A stretch of 64,000 bases of DNA, taken from the NCBI GenBank assembly GCA_933228675.1, contig OW121741.1:57266056-57330055 (forward strand). Reading direction: 5' to 3'. Origin of the DNA: Stomorhina lunata. Its lineage: Eukaryota > Arthropoda > Insecta > Diptera > Rhiniidae. The position numbers and the translations under genes were made by a program. Numbering within the stretch: the stretch's first letter is position 1; the number at the start of each line of letters is the position of its first letter. The notes under the pieces were generated by a model, which ran no database searches, was not told the DNA's origin, and saw only the letters and a program-made list of their open reading frames with translations. Shown piece after piece: positions 10,501 through 20,597 of the stretch.

Positions 10501-10813
10501 GCAGGAAATTTTGGCCAATTATGCCCGAATAATTTTTATTTTGGAAATTGATTATTTTCCATTGGAGTGTCCCTAGACAACCAAATTCTTTTGGGAATGG
10601 TGTTGTCACTACGAATTTAATTATATTTGTACCGTTAAGTGTATTATACGGCAAAGGGTTTTTAAGTGTAATTTTTTTATATTGCTCCGTTAGTATTCCT
10701 TCTTTTAGGATACTTGTGGTAGAACCTGTGTCAATGAGACATCTAATGGTCTGTTTACCTATTGAAATTTTTATTATGGGTAGTACTGATTTTGAGGCGA
10801 TACTATAAAATTT
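7535..10813 (-). CDS. pol: Gypsy-type polyprotein (protease, RT, RNase H, integrase), copy B
   Basis: Pol lies in the -1 frame relative to gag. The first ATG is at 10654 (1039 residues), but the protease active site (LIDTGS) is encoded upstream of it and the frame is open up to the slippery sequence at 10807-10813, so Pol is probably made as a Gag-Pol fusion. From the ATG: RT with conserved DLAKGFHQI and YMDD (306-309), RNase H (TTDAS from 454), integrase HHCC (720-759) and D789/D842/E876. All catalytic residues are present. The 3' end overlaps env by 65 bases. Confidence 0.93.
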   Translation of the reverse strand, partial: KFYSIASKSVLPIIKISIGKQTIRCLIDTGSTTSILKEGILTEQYKKITLKNPLPYNTLNGTNIIKFVVTTPFPKEFGCLGTLQWKIINFQNKNYSGIIGQNFLQPLKAKIDYEQKCIQILNNKLYFEEYNYPEYIHNICSIQQIGNRNIRDNIDFSHMNTEEYQATLRLLTEFENLFFKEGDYLSCTNEVCHEIVTTNERPLYSKIYRYPQIHEEEIKRQIKEMLEQKIIRESNSPYNSPLWIVEKKLDNSGEKKYRIVIDYRKLNEFTIDDKYPIPNLNSLLDKIGRAQYFTTLDLAKGFHQIPVREEDRAKTAFSTPFGHYEFIRMPFGLKNAPSTFQRLMNKILHEYINKICVVYMDDILVFGTSLEEHLTNIKLIFKALKKAHLKIQIDKCDFLKKETQFLGHILTANGIQPNPAKVGIIKSLKIPKNTKQIKSFLGMTGFYRKFVKDYAKIAYPMTRFLKKDQPINTYDPSYITSFEKLKDLITNSPILRYPDFTKKFKITTDASNIALGAVLSQDGHPIAYASRTLNKHETNYAAIEKELLAIVWAVKYFRPYIFGREFDLECDHQPLKWLMTKYSGKDMNPKLQRWLLSLGEYNFSIEYIKGKTNNVADFLSRIRNDEINAQMEILQDQEENGSMTVEVETIHSQEEDLGYAIPILDTVVNRFKTQIIVLEEKPKTVERLFKYKRICIDKNDINENRVLDIVRKEIGKGKVGIYSNLNDHEFCKVQKIIEEEFSMNPHVKFVRCSRLAKDIEDDEELRKQIALFHKNESGHCGITATFEKLKYLLYNPQLKEEITKVINNCDVCSGGKYDRNPIKNKFYITETPHTTNEIIHVDTYVNSKHSFIVFIDKFSKHATCLPLTDRNSITLVAQLQQFLAIKGKIKKMVFDNEFNNENVKTFLQTEGIEYHITKPNSHTGNSDIERLNNTITEKIRTLNLENHLPITQQISKAIRLYNDTYHSTIKCTPLEAQNHIIDHSIIYERLHKAKEQLISKANRNRETYVETRQEGYIKNYKNLRHKEQPKFRKQRLENVHVSNIKRPLKFSGIPNYSNINNSINMINHNDDDDIDFEYLAKRFRDLKRRFKN

Positions 10814-11838
10814 AGATCCTTATTTTCTGTAACCTGTTCTTCTTGAAAGGTGCCTATGTCCATGGGTTCTGGTTCTGAGTTGCGACTGAATCTGCTCATT
10901 CGTGTAATCCTTGTTTGGTTTGAATTGTTATTGTTTAGGTTGTTTTGTATGTTCGTGTTATTTTGTCTGTGGCTATGTATGTTTGATGCTGAATGATTTT
11001 GGTTGTAACCGTTTCTGTTTGGTAGTGTGTTAGTTTGGTTATATCTGTATCCGTAAGTACTTGGAATTGTTTCGTCTTGATTTTGTCTGTTTTTGTTTGC
11101 TGTTTTGTAATAGTTGTTTGCATTTTTTCTGTGTTCCAAGTGAATAGTCCTAGGATCATCTAATGCTTTTATTTGTGAATATTTCGTCGCGATGTCATTG
11201 AGTGTAGTGTTATGGTTAAGATGTATTCTCATGGGAATATCTATTTTTTCTATAAGTATATTGACTAAATCTTTATCAGTCCTATCTGGCCTAAAGATGT
11301 CCGGTTTGTTTTCGTCGAACAAATATACTTGGCTTAATTCGTATTTAGCCTTATCAAAATAATTAAATAATTCCCTAAGGTTGCTTACTTTTATATTTCT
11401 GCATCTGTTGAATATGTCACTGTAGGTTGTTCTTGGCTTATAATGTTCTGTTAATTTGGCTTTGACCTGATCCCAGGTAGCACCAGTTCCCAGTTGTCTG
11501 ACGTAGCTTCCAACGGCACCGCTAACTTTCTCGTTTATAACGATCGCCATCGCTAAATTCATGAGTTGGGGATTGTCTGCTGGACACAATGCGAAAATGG
11601 CCTCCACGGAATTTATAAAGGCGTTTACATCATGAGTGTTGTCGAGAGCTTTTAATTGCCTGAGTTGAGTCAATATATCCTTCATTTTTAATGGGAATTC
11701 TTGTCTGATTGCCTGTTGTTGGTGTTGTGTCAGTGCCTCTATCTGGGCCCTCAGTTGACTTATTAATTCTTCCTGGGCTCCGATGACCTCTGCTATTTGA
11801 TTTTCATTTATATTTCTATTGATATCGAATCTACTCAT
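10774..11838 (-). CDS. gag: Errantivirus Gag protein, copy B
   Basis: A 354-residue Gag, the structural protein of the particle. The N-terminal part has a glutamine-rich coiled-coil-like stretch (about 18-48), followed by a helical capsid-like region to about residue 225 and then a low-complexity Asn/Gln/Arg-rich tail likely to bind nucleic acid. There is no CCHC knuckle, as usual for this group. The start is the first ATG after the 5' leader; the stop overlaps the pol frame. The split gag of copy A differs by a few substitutions (for example Pro to Thr and Gly to Ser in the 5' piece). Confidence 0.92.
   Translation of the reverse strand: MSRFDINRNINENQIAEVIGAQEELISQLRAQIEALTQHQQQAIRQEFPLKMKDILTQLRQLKALDNTHDVNAFINSVEAIFALCPADNPQLMNLAMAIVINEKVSGAVGSYVRQLGTGATWDQVKAKLTEHYKPRTTYSDIFNRCRNIKVSNLRELFNYFDKAKYELSQVYLFDENKPDIFRPDRTDKDLVNILIEKIDIPMRIHLNHNTTLNDIATKYSQIKALDDPRTIHLEHRKNANNYYKTANKNRQNQDETIPSTYGYRYNQTNTLPNRNGYNQNHSASNIHSHRQNNTNIQNNLNNNNSNQTRITRMSRFSRNSEPEPMDIGTFQEEQVTENKDLNFIVSPQNQYYP
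10807..10813 (-). promoter_or_regulatory. Candidate -1 frameshift slippery heptamer
   Basis: On the minus strand AAATTTT is read in gag as (CT)A-AAT-TTT, which fits the X-XXY-YYZ pattern. After a -1 slip the pol frame continues without a stop through SIASKSVLPIIKISIG into the protease motif. The gag stop lies about 30 bases downstream. The equivalent site in copy A is 5002-5008. Use of the site is inferred. Confidence 0.6.
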
Positions 11839-12256
11839 TTTGTTATTTTTTATTTTAACTACTTGTTTTTATCCGGGAAAGTTTTTTTTTTTCTCTCTAA
11901 ATTTTTTTTTTTGTTTTGGTTCTTTTAAATTTTCTTAGAAATTTGAAATTTTCAAAATCTTTTATTTGAATTTTTGTTTTGAAACTGAAGTCAATATTTT
12001 GTTTTTATCTAATTTTTACGAAATTGTTTCTCTTTTTTTTTTTCTTTTATTATTTAAACACAGTTTCTTAATTTTTGTTTAATTAAATATTAAACAATTT
12101 GTTTTTAATTTTTTCTTTTTGTAAAAAAAACACTTTTTAAAAATGATATGTTTGGTTTTATTTTTTCCAGAATTTTTTTTTTTCACTTAATTCACTAGGA
12201 ACAGGTTTTTGTAAAGGTTCTTTATGTAAAAATTCTTAAGAATTTCTTTTACTCCA
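11839..12256 (-). other. 5' leader of copy B
   Basis: About 420 bases between the primer site and gag, made of T-rich runs on the plus strand (A-rich in the RNA). No ORF. It is closely matched by the copy A leader at 13305-13724 apart from homopolymer length changes. It presumably holds packaging signals. Confidence 0.7.
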
Positions 12257-12267
12257 CGACTGCGCCA
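12257..12267 (-). other. tRNA-Ser primer-binding site, copy B
   Basis: On the minus strand TGGCGCAGTCG, complementary to the CGACTGCGCCA 3' end of insect tRNA-Ser. It overlaps the LTR edge by one base. Confidence 0.88.
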
Positions 12268-12765
12268 ATTATGTTTTTATTCTTTTTTTAAAAAAGGAAT
12301 AAAACAACCGAGATTTTATTTTTTAAATCTTTATTGAATGACTTTGGTCTTAAGACTAACTTATTTTAAAATTCTTAACTCTATTGTTGGTACAAAATTC
12401 GGTTTTTGTTTATTAATAATTTTCTGTATGTTTGTTTAATTGTGGCAACTTAATTGATTGGGTCATCAATAAAAAATCAAAAGACTTAACATAAAATATT
12501 TATTAATGGTTTAGAATTTCATTCAAATTGTATTCTGCTACATATAGCAGAATAAAATTTGAATGAATGAAAAATGTCATTGGTTTTGTTGAGCAATAAC
12601 GGAAAGGGAGTCAAATTTCGGAATATGAATCGATTGCTTAAACAGTTCAAAAAAAATAAAGTCAAGTGTCTTTGACTTTATTTTTCGGTTTGTTTAATGT
12701 ATTTGGAAATGATTGAATCCACATCCACGAGGGTTGGTTGAGTATGTGGGATTACATACGTAACT
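12267..12765 (-). repeat. 5' LTR of copy B (499 bp)
   Basis: The pair to 5497-5995; no difference was seen on side-by-side reading. It is followed directly by the second TCCG. Confidence 0.95.
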
Positions 12766-13304
12766 TCCGGTTTGTTTTCGTCGAACAAATATACTTGGCT
12801 TAATTCGTATTTAGCCTTATCAAAATAATTAAATAATTCCCTAAGGTTGCTTACTTTTATATTTCTGCATCTGTTGAATATGTCACTGTAGGTTGTTCTT
12901 GGCTTATAATGTTCTGTTAATTTGGCTTTGACCTGATCCCAGGTAGCACTAGTTCCCAGTTGTCTGACGTAGCTTCCAACAGCACCGCTAACTTTCTCGT
13001 TTATAAAGATCGCCATCGCTAAATTCATGAGTTGGGTATTGTCTGCTGGACACAATGCGAAAATGGCCTCCACGGAATTTATAAAGGCGTTTACATCATG
13101 AGTGTTGTCGAGAGCTTTTAATTGCCTGAGTTGAGTCAATATATCCTTCATTTTTAATGGGAATTCTTGTCTGATTGCCTGTTGTTGGTGTTGTGTCAGT
13201 GCCTCTATCTGGGCCCTCAGTTGACTTATTAATTCTTCCTGGGCTCCGATGACCTCTGCTATTTGATTTTCATTTATATTTCTATTGATATCGAATCTAC
13301 TCAT
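12766..13304 (-). pseudogene. 5' fragment of gag, copy A, fused to env tail codons of the inserted LTR
   Basis: The first 180 or so codons of gag, cut by the insertion of copy B. Translation does not stop at the break. It enters the inner LTR in the frame of the env C terminus and ends at 12678 after about 28 env-tail residues, giving a 208-residue chimeric ORF. The outer element therefore cannot make a full Gag or Gag-Pol. The target duplication TCCG is at 12766-12769. Confidence 0.92.
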
Positions 13305-13735
13305 TTTGTTATTTTTTATTTTAACTACTTGTTTTTATCCGGGAAAGTTTTTTTTTTTTTTCTCTCTAAATTTTTTTTTTTGTTTTGGTTCTTTTAAATT
13401 TTCTTAGAAATTTGAAATTTTCAAAATCTTTTATTTGAATTTTTGTTTTGAAACTGAAGTCAATATTTTGTTTTTATCTAATTTTTACGAAATTGTTTCT
13501 CTTTTTTTTTTTCTTTTATTATTTAAACACAGTTTCTTAATTTTTGTTTAATTAAATATTAAACAATTTGTTTTTAATTTTTTCTTTTTGTAAAAAAAAC
13601 ACTTTTTAAAAATGATATGTTTGGTTTTATTTTTTCCAGAATTTTTTTTTTCACTTAATTCACTAGGAACAGGTTTTTGTAAAGGTTCTTTATGTAAAAA
13701 TTCTTAAGAATTTCTTTTACTCCACGACTGCGCCA
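13305..13735 (-). other. 5' leader and tRNA-Ser primer site of copy A
   Basis: The T-rich leader matches that of copy B with small homopolymer differences. The primer site TGGCGCAGTCG (minus strand) is at 13725-13735. Confidence 0.85.
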
Positions 13736-14234
13736 ATTATGCTTTTATTCTTTTTTTAAAAAAAGGAATAAAACAACCGAGATTTTATTTTTTAAATCTT
13801 TATTGAATGACTTTGGTCTTAAGACTAACTTATTTTAAAATTCTTAACTCTATTGTTGGTACAAAATTCGGTTTTTTGTTTATTAATAATCTTCTGTATG
13901 TTTGTTTAATTGTGGCAACTTAATTGATTGGGTCATCGATAAAAAATCAAAAGACTTAACATAAAATATTTATTAATGGTTTAGAATTTCATTCAAATTG
14001 TATTCTGCTACATATAGCAGAATAAAATTTGAATGAATGAAAAATGTCATTGGTTTTGTTGAGCAATAACGGAAAGGGAGTCAAATTTCGGAATATGAAT
14101 CGATTGCTTAAACAGTTCAAAAAAATAAAGTCAAGTGTCTTTGACTTTATTTTTCGGTTTGTTTAATGTATTTGGAAATGATTGAATCCACATCCACGAG
14201 GGTTGGTTGAGTATGTGGGATTACATACGTAACT
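13735..14234 (-). repeat. 5' LTR of copy A (500 bp)
   Basis: This matches the inner LTRs but has private differences: ATGCTTTT instead of ATGTTTTT at the start, an extra T in a T run near 13872, T to C in AATCTTCTG, CATCGATAAA instead of CATCAATAAA, and 7 rather than 8 A near 14120. CGCG at 14235-14238 is the predicted target duplication; its partner lies outside the window. Confidence 0.93.
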
Positions 14235-14238
14235 CGCG

Positions 14239-15180
14239 TTTGGTTCTTTTTCATTTTTGGAGTTAAAAGGGGGCGAAAATCGGTAACGTAATATCTTCTA
14301 AATCAAAAGTGATAGTAAAAAAAAATTAAATTGGTCTATGATCAGCACTAAAAATTAAAGGACACGGGTTCGATAATTTTTTTTAAATTTGTCCGCTTAT
14401 GGGTAAAACAGGCTATAAAATGGATAAATAATATAATCGGCTAGAAAAATAAGGGGACATGTGTTCTGTACTTTTTTGGAAATGGCACTAATAAGGGTAA
14501 AAAGGGTAAAAACTATATTTTGATACTTTTTTTAACCCATATGTATCTTTTGAACTTATAAACAAATTTTGGTACTATTTTGACCAATATATAACTTATA
14601 TGATAGAAACAAAATTTATACCACAATCGATAAACATCAAAATGGTATCAAATACGTTTTTAGTACTTTTTTGAATAATGGGGTAGTAAAGGACAAAAAC
14701 GGGTCAAAAATTTAAAGGTTTTTTCTTTTTAAACTATGCATATTGTTTAAATCAAAAAAGAGGTAGAATAATTTATGGACTGTTCGATTGACATTGAAGA
14801 AATATGTGACATGTGTTTGATACTTTTTCCAATTAAGTGGTTAAAAAAAGAAAAATCGGTAATATTATACCTCATTAACAAAAATGGAGTTAAGATCAGC
14901 AATAAAAATATCAGAACACGTATTCAGTATTCTTTTAATTTGGCTGACCTGGGGTAAAAAGGAAACTTTTGTAAAATATTAAAAATCAAAAGCGACAAAA
15001 CAAGATTTAAATTAGGTTAGCAATCAAAATTGGGTAGGCGAAAATAAGGGAGGCGTTTTTAGAACTTTTTTGAAAATGGCACCAGTAAAGCGTAGGTACT
15101 TATTTTGTCCTATATGTATCTTAAGAACCAATAAATATTTAATTTAATTTATATCGGAATCGATAAATAAGTAAAAAAAT
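14239..15180. repeat. Decayed AT-rich dispersed repeat
   Basis: No credible gene. Phrases such as GTACTTTTTT-GAAAATGG-ACTAATAAGGG recur imperfectly at about 14478, 14660 and 15060, so this is an old degenerate repeat. The 60-codon frame at 14775-14957 has no recognisable domain and lies within it. Confidence 0.5.
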
Positions 15181-15189
15181 TATTTTGGT

Positions 15190-17480
15190 AAATTTTTTAT
15201 TTTGGTAAATTTTTTTAAAACAATATTTAAAAAAAAAATTATCAAATTATACAACAGATTATAGAAAATACTCCAACGCAGCAAGCTATTAAATTTCATC
15301 AAAATCGGTTTATAAACACCAGAGATATCGCCAAAATTCAAAATTCGATGAGAATTTAATTTTTTTTGTTTTAAAAACTGTAGTATTCTAAAAAAAATTT
15401 AAATTTCTTAAAAAAAAATGTTTTTGAAATGTATATCAAATTTTAGGAAATCATTCAACTCAGCACACTATTGAATTCATCAAAATCGGTAGATCAATAA
15501 CCGAGATATCGTCAAAGAAAAGCATATCGATGTACGCAAATTGACATATTAAAAAAAAAAATTAAAAAAACAGTTTTTTCTAAAAAAATTTTTTGAATTA
15601 TATATCAGATTTTTGAAAATACTCCAGGCAACATGCTATTAAATTTTATCAAAATCAGTCTATAAGCACCAGAGATATTGCCAAAATTCGATGAGAATTA
15701 AATATATTTTTTTAAACTGTATTTTTCCAAAAAAAAAAAATTTAATTTCGTCAATAAACTGTTTTTTTAAGTTTTTTGAACTGTATATTAAATTTTAGGA
15801 AATCATTTAACGCAGTACACTATTGAATTCCATTAAAATCGGTAGATCAATAACCGAGATATCGCCAAAGCAAAGAATATCGATGTAAACAAACTGACAA
15901 ATAAAAATAAAATTAAAAACAGTATTTAAAAAAAAAATCTTCAATTATATATCAGATTTTAGAAAATACTCCAAGGCAACATGCTATTAAAATCGGTATA
16001 TAAACACCAGAGATATCGCCAAAATTCAAAATTCGATGAGAATTAAAAAAAAAAATTTTTTTTGTTTTTAAATTTTTAAAATTCGTCTTCGAAGTTTAGT
16101 ATTTTAGCGATATCTCGGGTGTTTATGGACCGATTTTAATGACTTCAATAGAGTGCTGCTTAAGGAAATTTCATAAAATCTGGTGTATAATTCGTCTGGG
16201 TACACCCATCAGGAGCTCCACAAACTTGATTTCAACAGACAGACGGACACGGGTAAATCGACTCTCCTGGCGATTCTGAGTCGATCGGTATAATTTTATG
16301 GGGTCTAAGAAAATTGCAATCTGAATGAGAAACTTATAATACCCTTGCACGTATTGGTGAAGGGTATAAAAAGGACGGACAGGTAGACGGACGGACGGAT
16401 AGACAAACAGACGGACCGACAGACAAACAGACGGACGGACGTCGCGACATCGATTCTGAGTCGATCGGTACAATTTGAATGGTATTCATAATCAGATTTG
16501 TGGAATTTATATATCAGATTTTTGGAAATCCCTCAAAGAACGCTGTCAAATTTCATCACAATCGGTCCATAAACACCTGAGATATCGCTGAAACAATACT
16601 TACAAAATGTCAACAAAATTTCTAAGACACGTACTTTGGGTAGTTTTCTGTACATCACAAGTAGTGTTTTGGCGATATCTCAGTTGTTTACGGACCGCTT
16701 TTGGTAAAATTAATGACGTGATATAATATTAATATAAAATTTATGTATGTCCGTGCTAAAGGAGGATGGTTTTTCCTATTTCTGCATTTCATTTTTTCAA
16801 CAAACACTCTCTAATGCGTACTTTGGGCAATTTTCGATACATCAAATTAATGGTTTTGGCGATATCTCAGTTGTTTATAGATTTTGATAAAATTTTACAG
16901 ACTGCTTTGGGAAACCATTTACCACAATCTGATATATAATATATTATCACATGTATACCAGGAGTATGTTTTTTCTCTTGTTATTTAAAAGTGTGTTTCA
17001 ATCCAAAATTTTAAAATTTTCGTCTAATTTTTGGTATTTTTTAGATATATTCGGTATTTATAAACGATTTTAATGAATTAATAGCGTTCATTGCGGGAGA
17101 ATTTCCTACAATCTGATATATAATTCATGTAGGTCCATCCTCCAGGGGCTTCAGAAACTTGATTTTAACAGACAGAAGGGTATAAAAACAGTTTTCCTTG
17201 ACGATCGGCCCACATAAATTATATATCCGTCTTTAGGAAATTGTTCCGCGAAGCACGCTATTAAATTTCATGAATATTGGTCAATAAACAATAAAGATAT
17301 GGTTAAATAGTAAAATCGATGTATTGCAAATTGCCAAAATCAAAATTTTTGAGAAAACTTTATTTGATTTTGTTTGCAATTGCTCAGGTGTTTATGGACC
17401 GATTTTAATGAAATTTAATAGTATGTATTGCGGGAGTACGTCCTAAAATCTGATAAATAATTCATGTCGATGTATTTTCT
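15190..17480. repeat. Degenerate tandem/dispersed repeat with GATATCGCC core
   Basis: Units containing AAAATCGGT..ATAAACACC.GAGATATCGCC recur. Between 15250 and 16040 two unit types alternate: one near 15258, 15605 and 15940, the other near 15440 and 15785. The dimer period is about 340 bp and the monomer about 170 bp. From about 16100 the core also appears inverted (16107, 16671, 16860). No gene was seen. Confidence 0.65.
16196..16490 (+). mobile_element. DINE-1/Helentron-like fragments with GACGGAC microsatellite
   Basis: Contains ACGGACACGGGTAAATCGAC, GATTCTGAGTCGATCGG, then ATTGGTGAAGGGTATAAAA and a run of GACGGAC/GACAGAC units. These phrases resemble the 3' part of DINE-1 (INE-1)-type Helentrons of flies. 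The family assignment is from memory of that pattern. Confidence 0.5.
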
Positions 17481-17517
17481 AGGATATTTACAAAACTGAT
17501 TTCAGCAGACGGGAATA

Positions 17518-17625
17518 TTTTATACTTGTATATCTTAAATAAATGGTCTGACTTTTGAGCATTATAATATATCCTTTATAATGCTCAAAAGTCAAACCAT
17601 TTATTTAAGATATACAAGTATAAAA
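17518..17625. repeat. Foldback inverted repeat
   Basis: Arms of about 48 bp (starting TTTTATACTTGTATATCTT) with one mismatch and a short AT-rich centre. Could be a small MITE or a local inverted duplication. Confidence 0.8.
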
Positions 17626-17699
17626 TTGATATATAATGGCCTGTATTAAAATCGATGTATCACAAATTTCCGAATTTTTAATTTATTTTTTACTTTTTG

Positions 17700-18547
17700 A
17701 ACTTAGTTGGTTTTTCCTAAAATTGGATTTATAATTATAATGAATTATAATTCATGTAGGTTATGGTGCGTATGAAAATTTCCTAAAATGAGGCAATTTT
17801 CGGATCATTAAGTCTGGTGTTTTAACGAGTTTAAAAGCATTATATATAATTTCATGTCAGTACTCCCTCCAGATGCTCTACAAACCGATTTCAGATGAAT
17901 AAACTGCATATGACATGAATTTGTAGTCTGAAATTCGAACATTGTGAAACCATTATATGTATGATATTAAAGTATATAATACTTTAAAAATTGTAGGTGA
18001 TCTTTCAGAACTTACATTAAATACACCTCAGTACAGTACTGATATAACTCATTGCAATAGAGATATTGCCAAGAGACCAGAGTCAAGATGCGATTTGTTA
18101 ATTTGTATTAAATTGTTGTATTGTAGTGTTGCATATCAAAATGAGGGTTGCCCTTTTAGAATTTACACAAAAAAAGAAATAATTTAGTCAAATTGACAGC
18201 CTTAGACAAGTCTGTTTTGTACACACATCTAAAAGTAACAGTTGTTTTAGCAAAATATTGGTATAATATATTCAATTACGACCCTACTCTAAAATAGTTT
18301 GACAAAAGACACCTTAGAAATAGTGTTCATGAAGAGCTCATCTATATCGGTAACTAACTTTCTAATATAGTTCTGATATATGCACATTAAAAATGGATAT
18401 GTCAAATATGCATCTTCAACTAGAACTTGTTTACATCTTATAGCCTTGATACCTAGGCTAGAATAATACTTCCCTAATATTATCGCTTAAGTATTCATCT
18501 TAATTAGTCCAATAACTTTTATATTACACAAATTCAAGTAATTTTTC
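17700..18547 (-). repeat. Diverged inverted copy of the 29.6-30.4 kb repeat
   Basis: Read on the minus strand this aligns with 29560-30370 and 36590-37400. Shared phrases include CTCCAGATGCTCTACAAACC (inverted), the GAACATTGTGAAACC region, and CAGTACAGTACTGATATAAC. It is clearly more diverged than the two later copies are from each other. The open frame at 17957-18187 lies in this repeat and is not regarded as a gene. Confidence 0.7.
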
Positions 18548-18549
18548 GA

Positions 18550-19166
<617 letters not shown>

Positions 19167-19349
19167 TAATGCTAGAAACACAATCACGACAGCAGGCTAC
19201 ACGAACACCGACTACAAAAGTGGTTGGCTGCAACAGTCGCCTTGTAGTCAGCTACTTAATTATTTTTAAGACGGCAGCTGCATTGAAAAAAGCTGATATA
19301 GATTTTTGACGTTTGGACCATAAAATTTTTTAATTTGTTTTTTAAAATA

Positions 19350-20597
19350 ATGGCAGAAAAATTTTTAAATACAATTATAAATATTGCTAAAATTGCGCAT
19401 ATTTCAGCTTTAGCTTATGAAGCATATACATTTGACAAAAAAAGCAATCGAAGATGGTGGGTTCGTCCAGCAAATTTATCTCGCGAAGAAGAGGGCTTTT
19501 ACAAAACCTGTGTGGTTAAACTGAAGGAAATGGACGAAGAACATTTTTTCAAGGCAACTCGAATGAATGTTAATAGTTTTAATGCATTGTTATCTCTATT
19601 AAAAGATAAAATGGAACGATTTTCAAAAAGGAAACCCATAGATCCCGAGACTCGTTTAGCTGTAACAATAATGTAAGTAAATGTAAGTCAATAGCTTTTA
19701 TACTAACAAAATGGATAATTTTGGTTATTTGGCACAAGGTTGTAATGTACAAATCCTTGCTGGGCTTACAAACTAGGCATATCAACAATACGAAAAATTA
19801 TCTACGAAACATGTGACACAATTTGGGATGAGCTACGTACTTAGCACCTCCAACCATTGACAAATTTAAAACCATAGCGGACAAGTTTTACATAAAAACT
19901 GGAATGCCTAACTGCTTAGGAGCTATTGACGGAAAGCATGTGAAAATAGTCTGCCCAAAAAATAGTGGTTCGTTGTATTACAACTACAAAAAAACGTTCA
20001 GCATTGTTTTATTGGCAGCATGTGATGCTAATTACGTTTTCACATACGTTGATGTTGATGCTCTAGGCAGCCAGAGTGATGGTGGCATTCTGTCTCGTAG
20101 TGAACTTGGACGTCAGCTACTGAACGGCACTTTAGAAGTTCCTCACTGTGGAAATTTGCCAGGAACTCCTACAAGTTTTCCCTACTATTTTGTAGGTGAT
20201 AATGCGTTCATATCCCGGACGTTGTTCATCGGAAGATAAGGAAATATTTAACACTACATTGTCTAAAGCAAGGGTCCACATCGAAAATACGTTTGGAATT
20301 TTAGCCAATAGATGGAGAATACTGCATACCACGATGAACATGAACCCAAAAAATTCTGACAAAATTGTGTTATCTACAGTAGTCCTTCATAATTTTTTAA
20401 TGCTACAAAAAGATAAAAACTATTTTATAACTGAACTTGCTGATCATTCTAATGGCAATCAAGAAATTCGGGGCCAATGGAGAGAGCAGACACATCCTCT
20501 ACCATCGTTTCAACCCAGAGCAGCTAATCGCTCATCCACAACTGCATTCCAACTTATAGAGAAATTAAAAGACTTTTTGCAAAATAATTTTTTGTAA
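19350..20597 (+). pseudogene. Harbinger transposase (HARBI1-like nuclease), frameshifted
   Basis: Three pieces in different frames: 19350-19676 (N-terminal region), 19904-20239 (catalytic core) and 20196-20597 (C-terminal part). Between the first two, conserved-looking sequence (YLAQGCN, then YKLGISTIRKI, then LAPPTIDKF) appears in shifting frames. There are at least three frame changes, one of which could be an intron starting at the GTAAGT near 19674. The DDE-type residues are visible: AIDGKH, VGDNAF and HIENTFGIL. Start at the ATG giving MAEKF. The enzyme would cut and paste the element; this copy is dead. Confidence 0.88.

Larger units (their letters stand above)
5497..12765 (-). mobile_element. 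Inner errantivirus-type element (copy B), structurally complete
   Basis: This 7269-bp element has two 499-bp LTRs that look identical on reading, a tRNA-Ser primer site, a polypurine tract, and open gag, gag-pol frameshift, pol and env frames in canonical order on the minus strand. It is inserted in gag of an almost identical element with a 4-bp duplication (TCCG). Identical LTRs and open frames suggest a recent insertion that could still be active (inference). Closest known types by structure are the 17.6/297 errantiviruses. Confidence 0.95.
1..14234 (-). mobile_element. Outer errantivirus-type Ty3/gypsy element (copy A), interrupted by copy B
   Basis: An LTR retroelement in the order LTR-gag-pol-env-LTR on the minus strand. 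Its left part runs from 1 to 5496 (partial LTR, env, pol, 3' part of gag) and its right part from 12766 to 14234 (5' part of gag, leader, primer site, LTR). The full sister copy B (5497-12765) separates them. The halves belong together because the 4-bp TCCG at the break occurs on both sides and the gag sequence continues across it as in copy B. The two outer LTRs also share a 7-A run where both inner LTRs have 8 A. The LTR ends AGTTA...AATT, the tRNA-Ser primer site and the env gene fit the 17.6/297 branch of errantiviruses (family knowledge). The left end lies outside the window. CGCG follows the right LTR and is the expected target duplication. Confidence 0.93.

Noticed and set aside
1247..11159. 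Small plus- and minus-strand frames overlapping env, pol and gag (for example 1247-1498, 2313-2531, 10935-11159)
   Set aside because: They lie antisense or out of frame within clear retroviral genes, occur in both copies at the same relative place and have no domain.
14775..14957. 60-codon frame in the AT-rich repeat
   Set aside because: No domain, composition like its surroundings, and inside degenerate repeat phrases.
16171..16473. 100-codon minus-strand frame rich in RPSVCLSVRLFVYPSVRL
   Set aside because: Produced by the GACGGAC/GACAGAC microsatellite of a DINE-1-like element.
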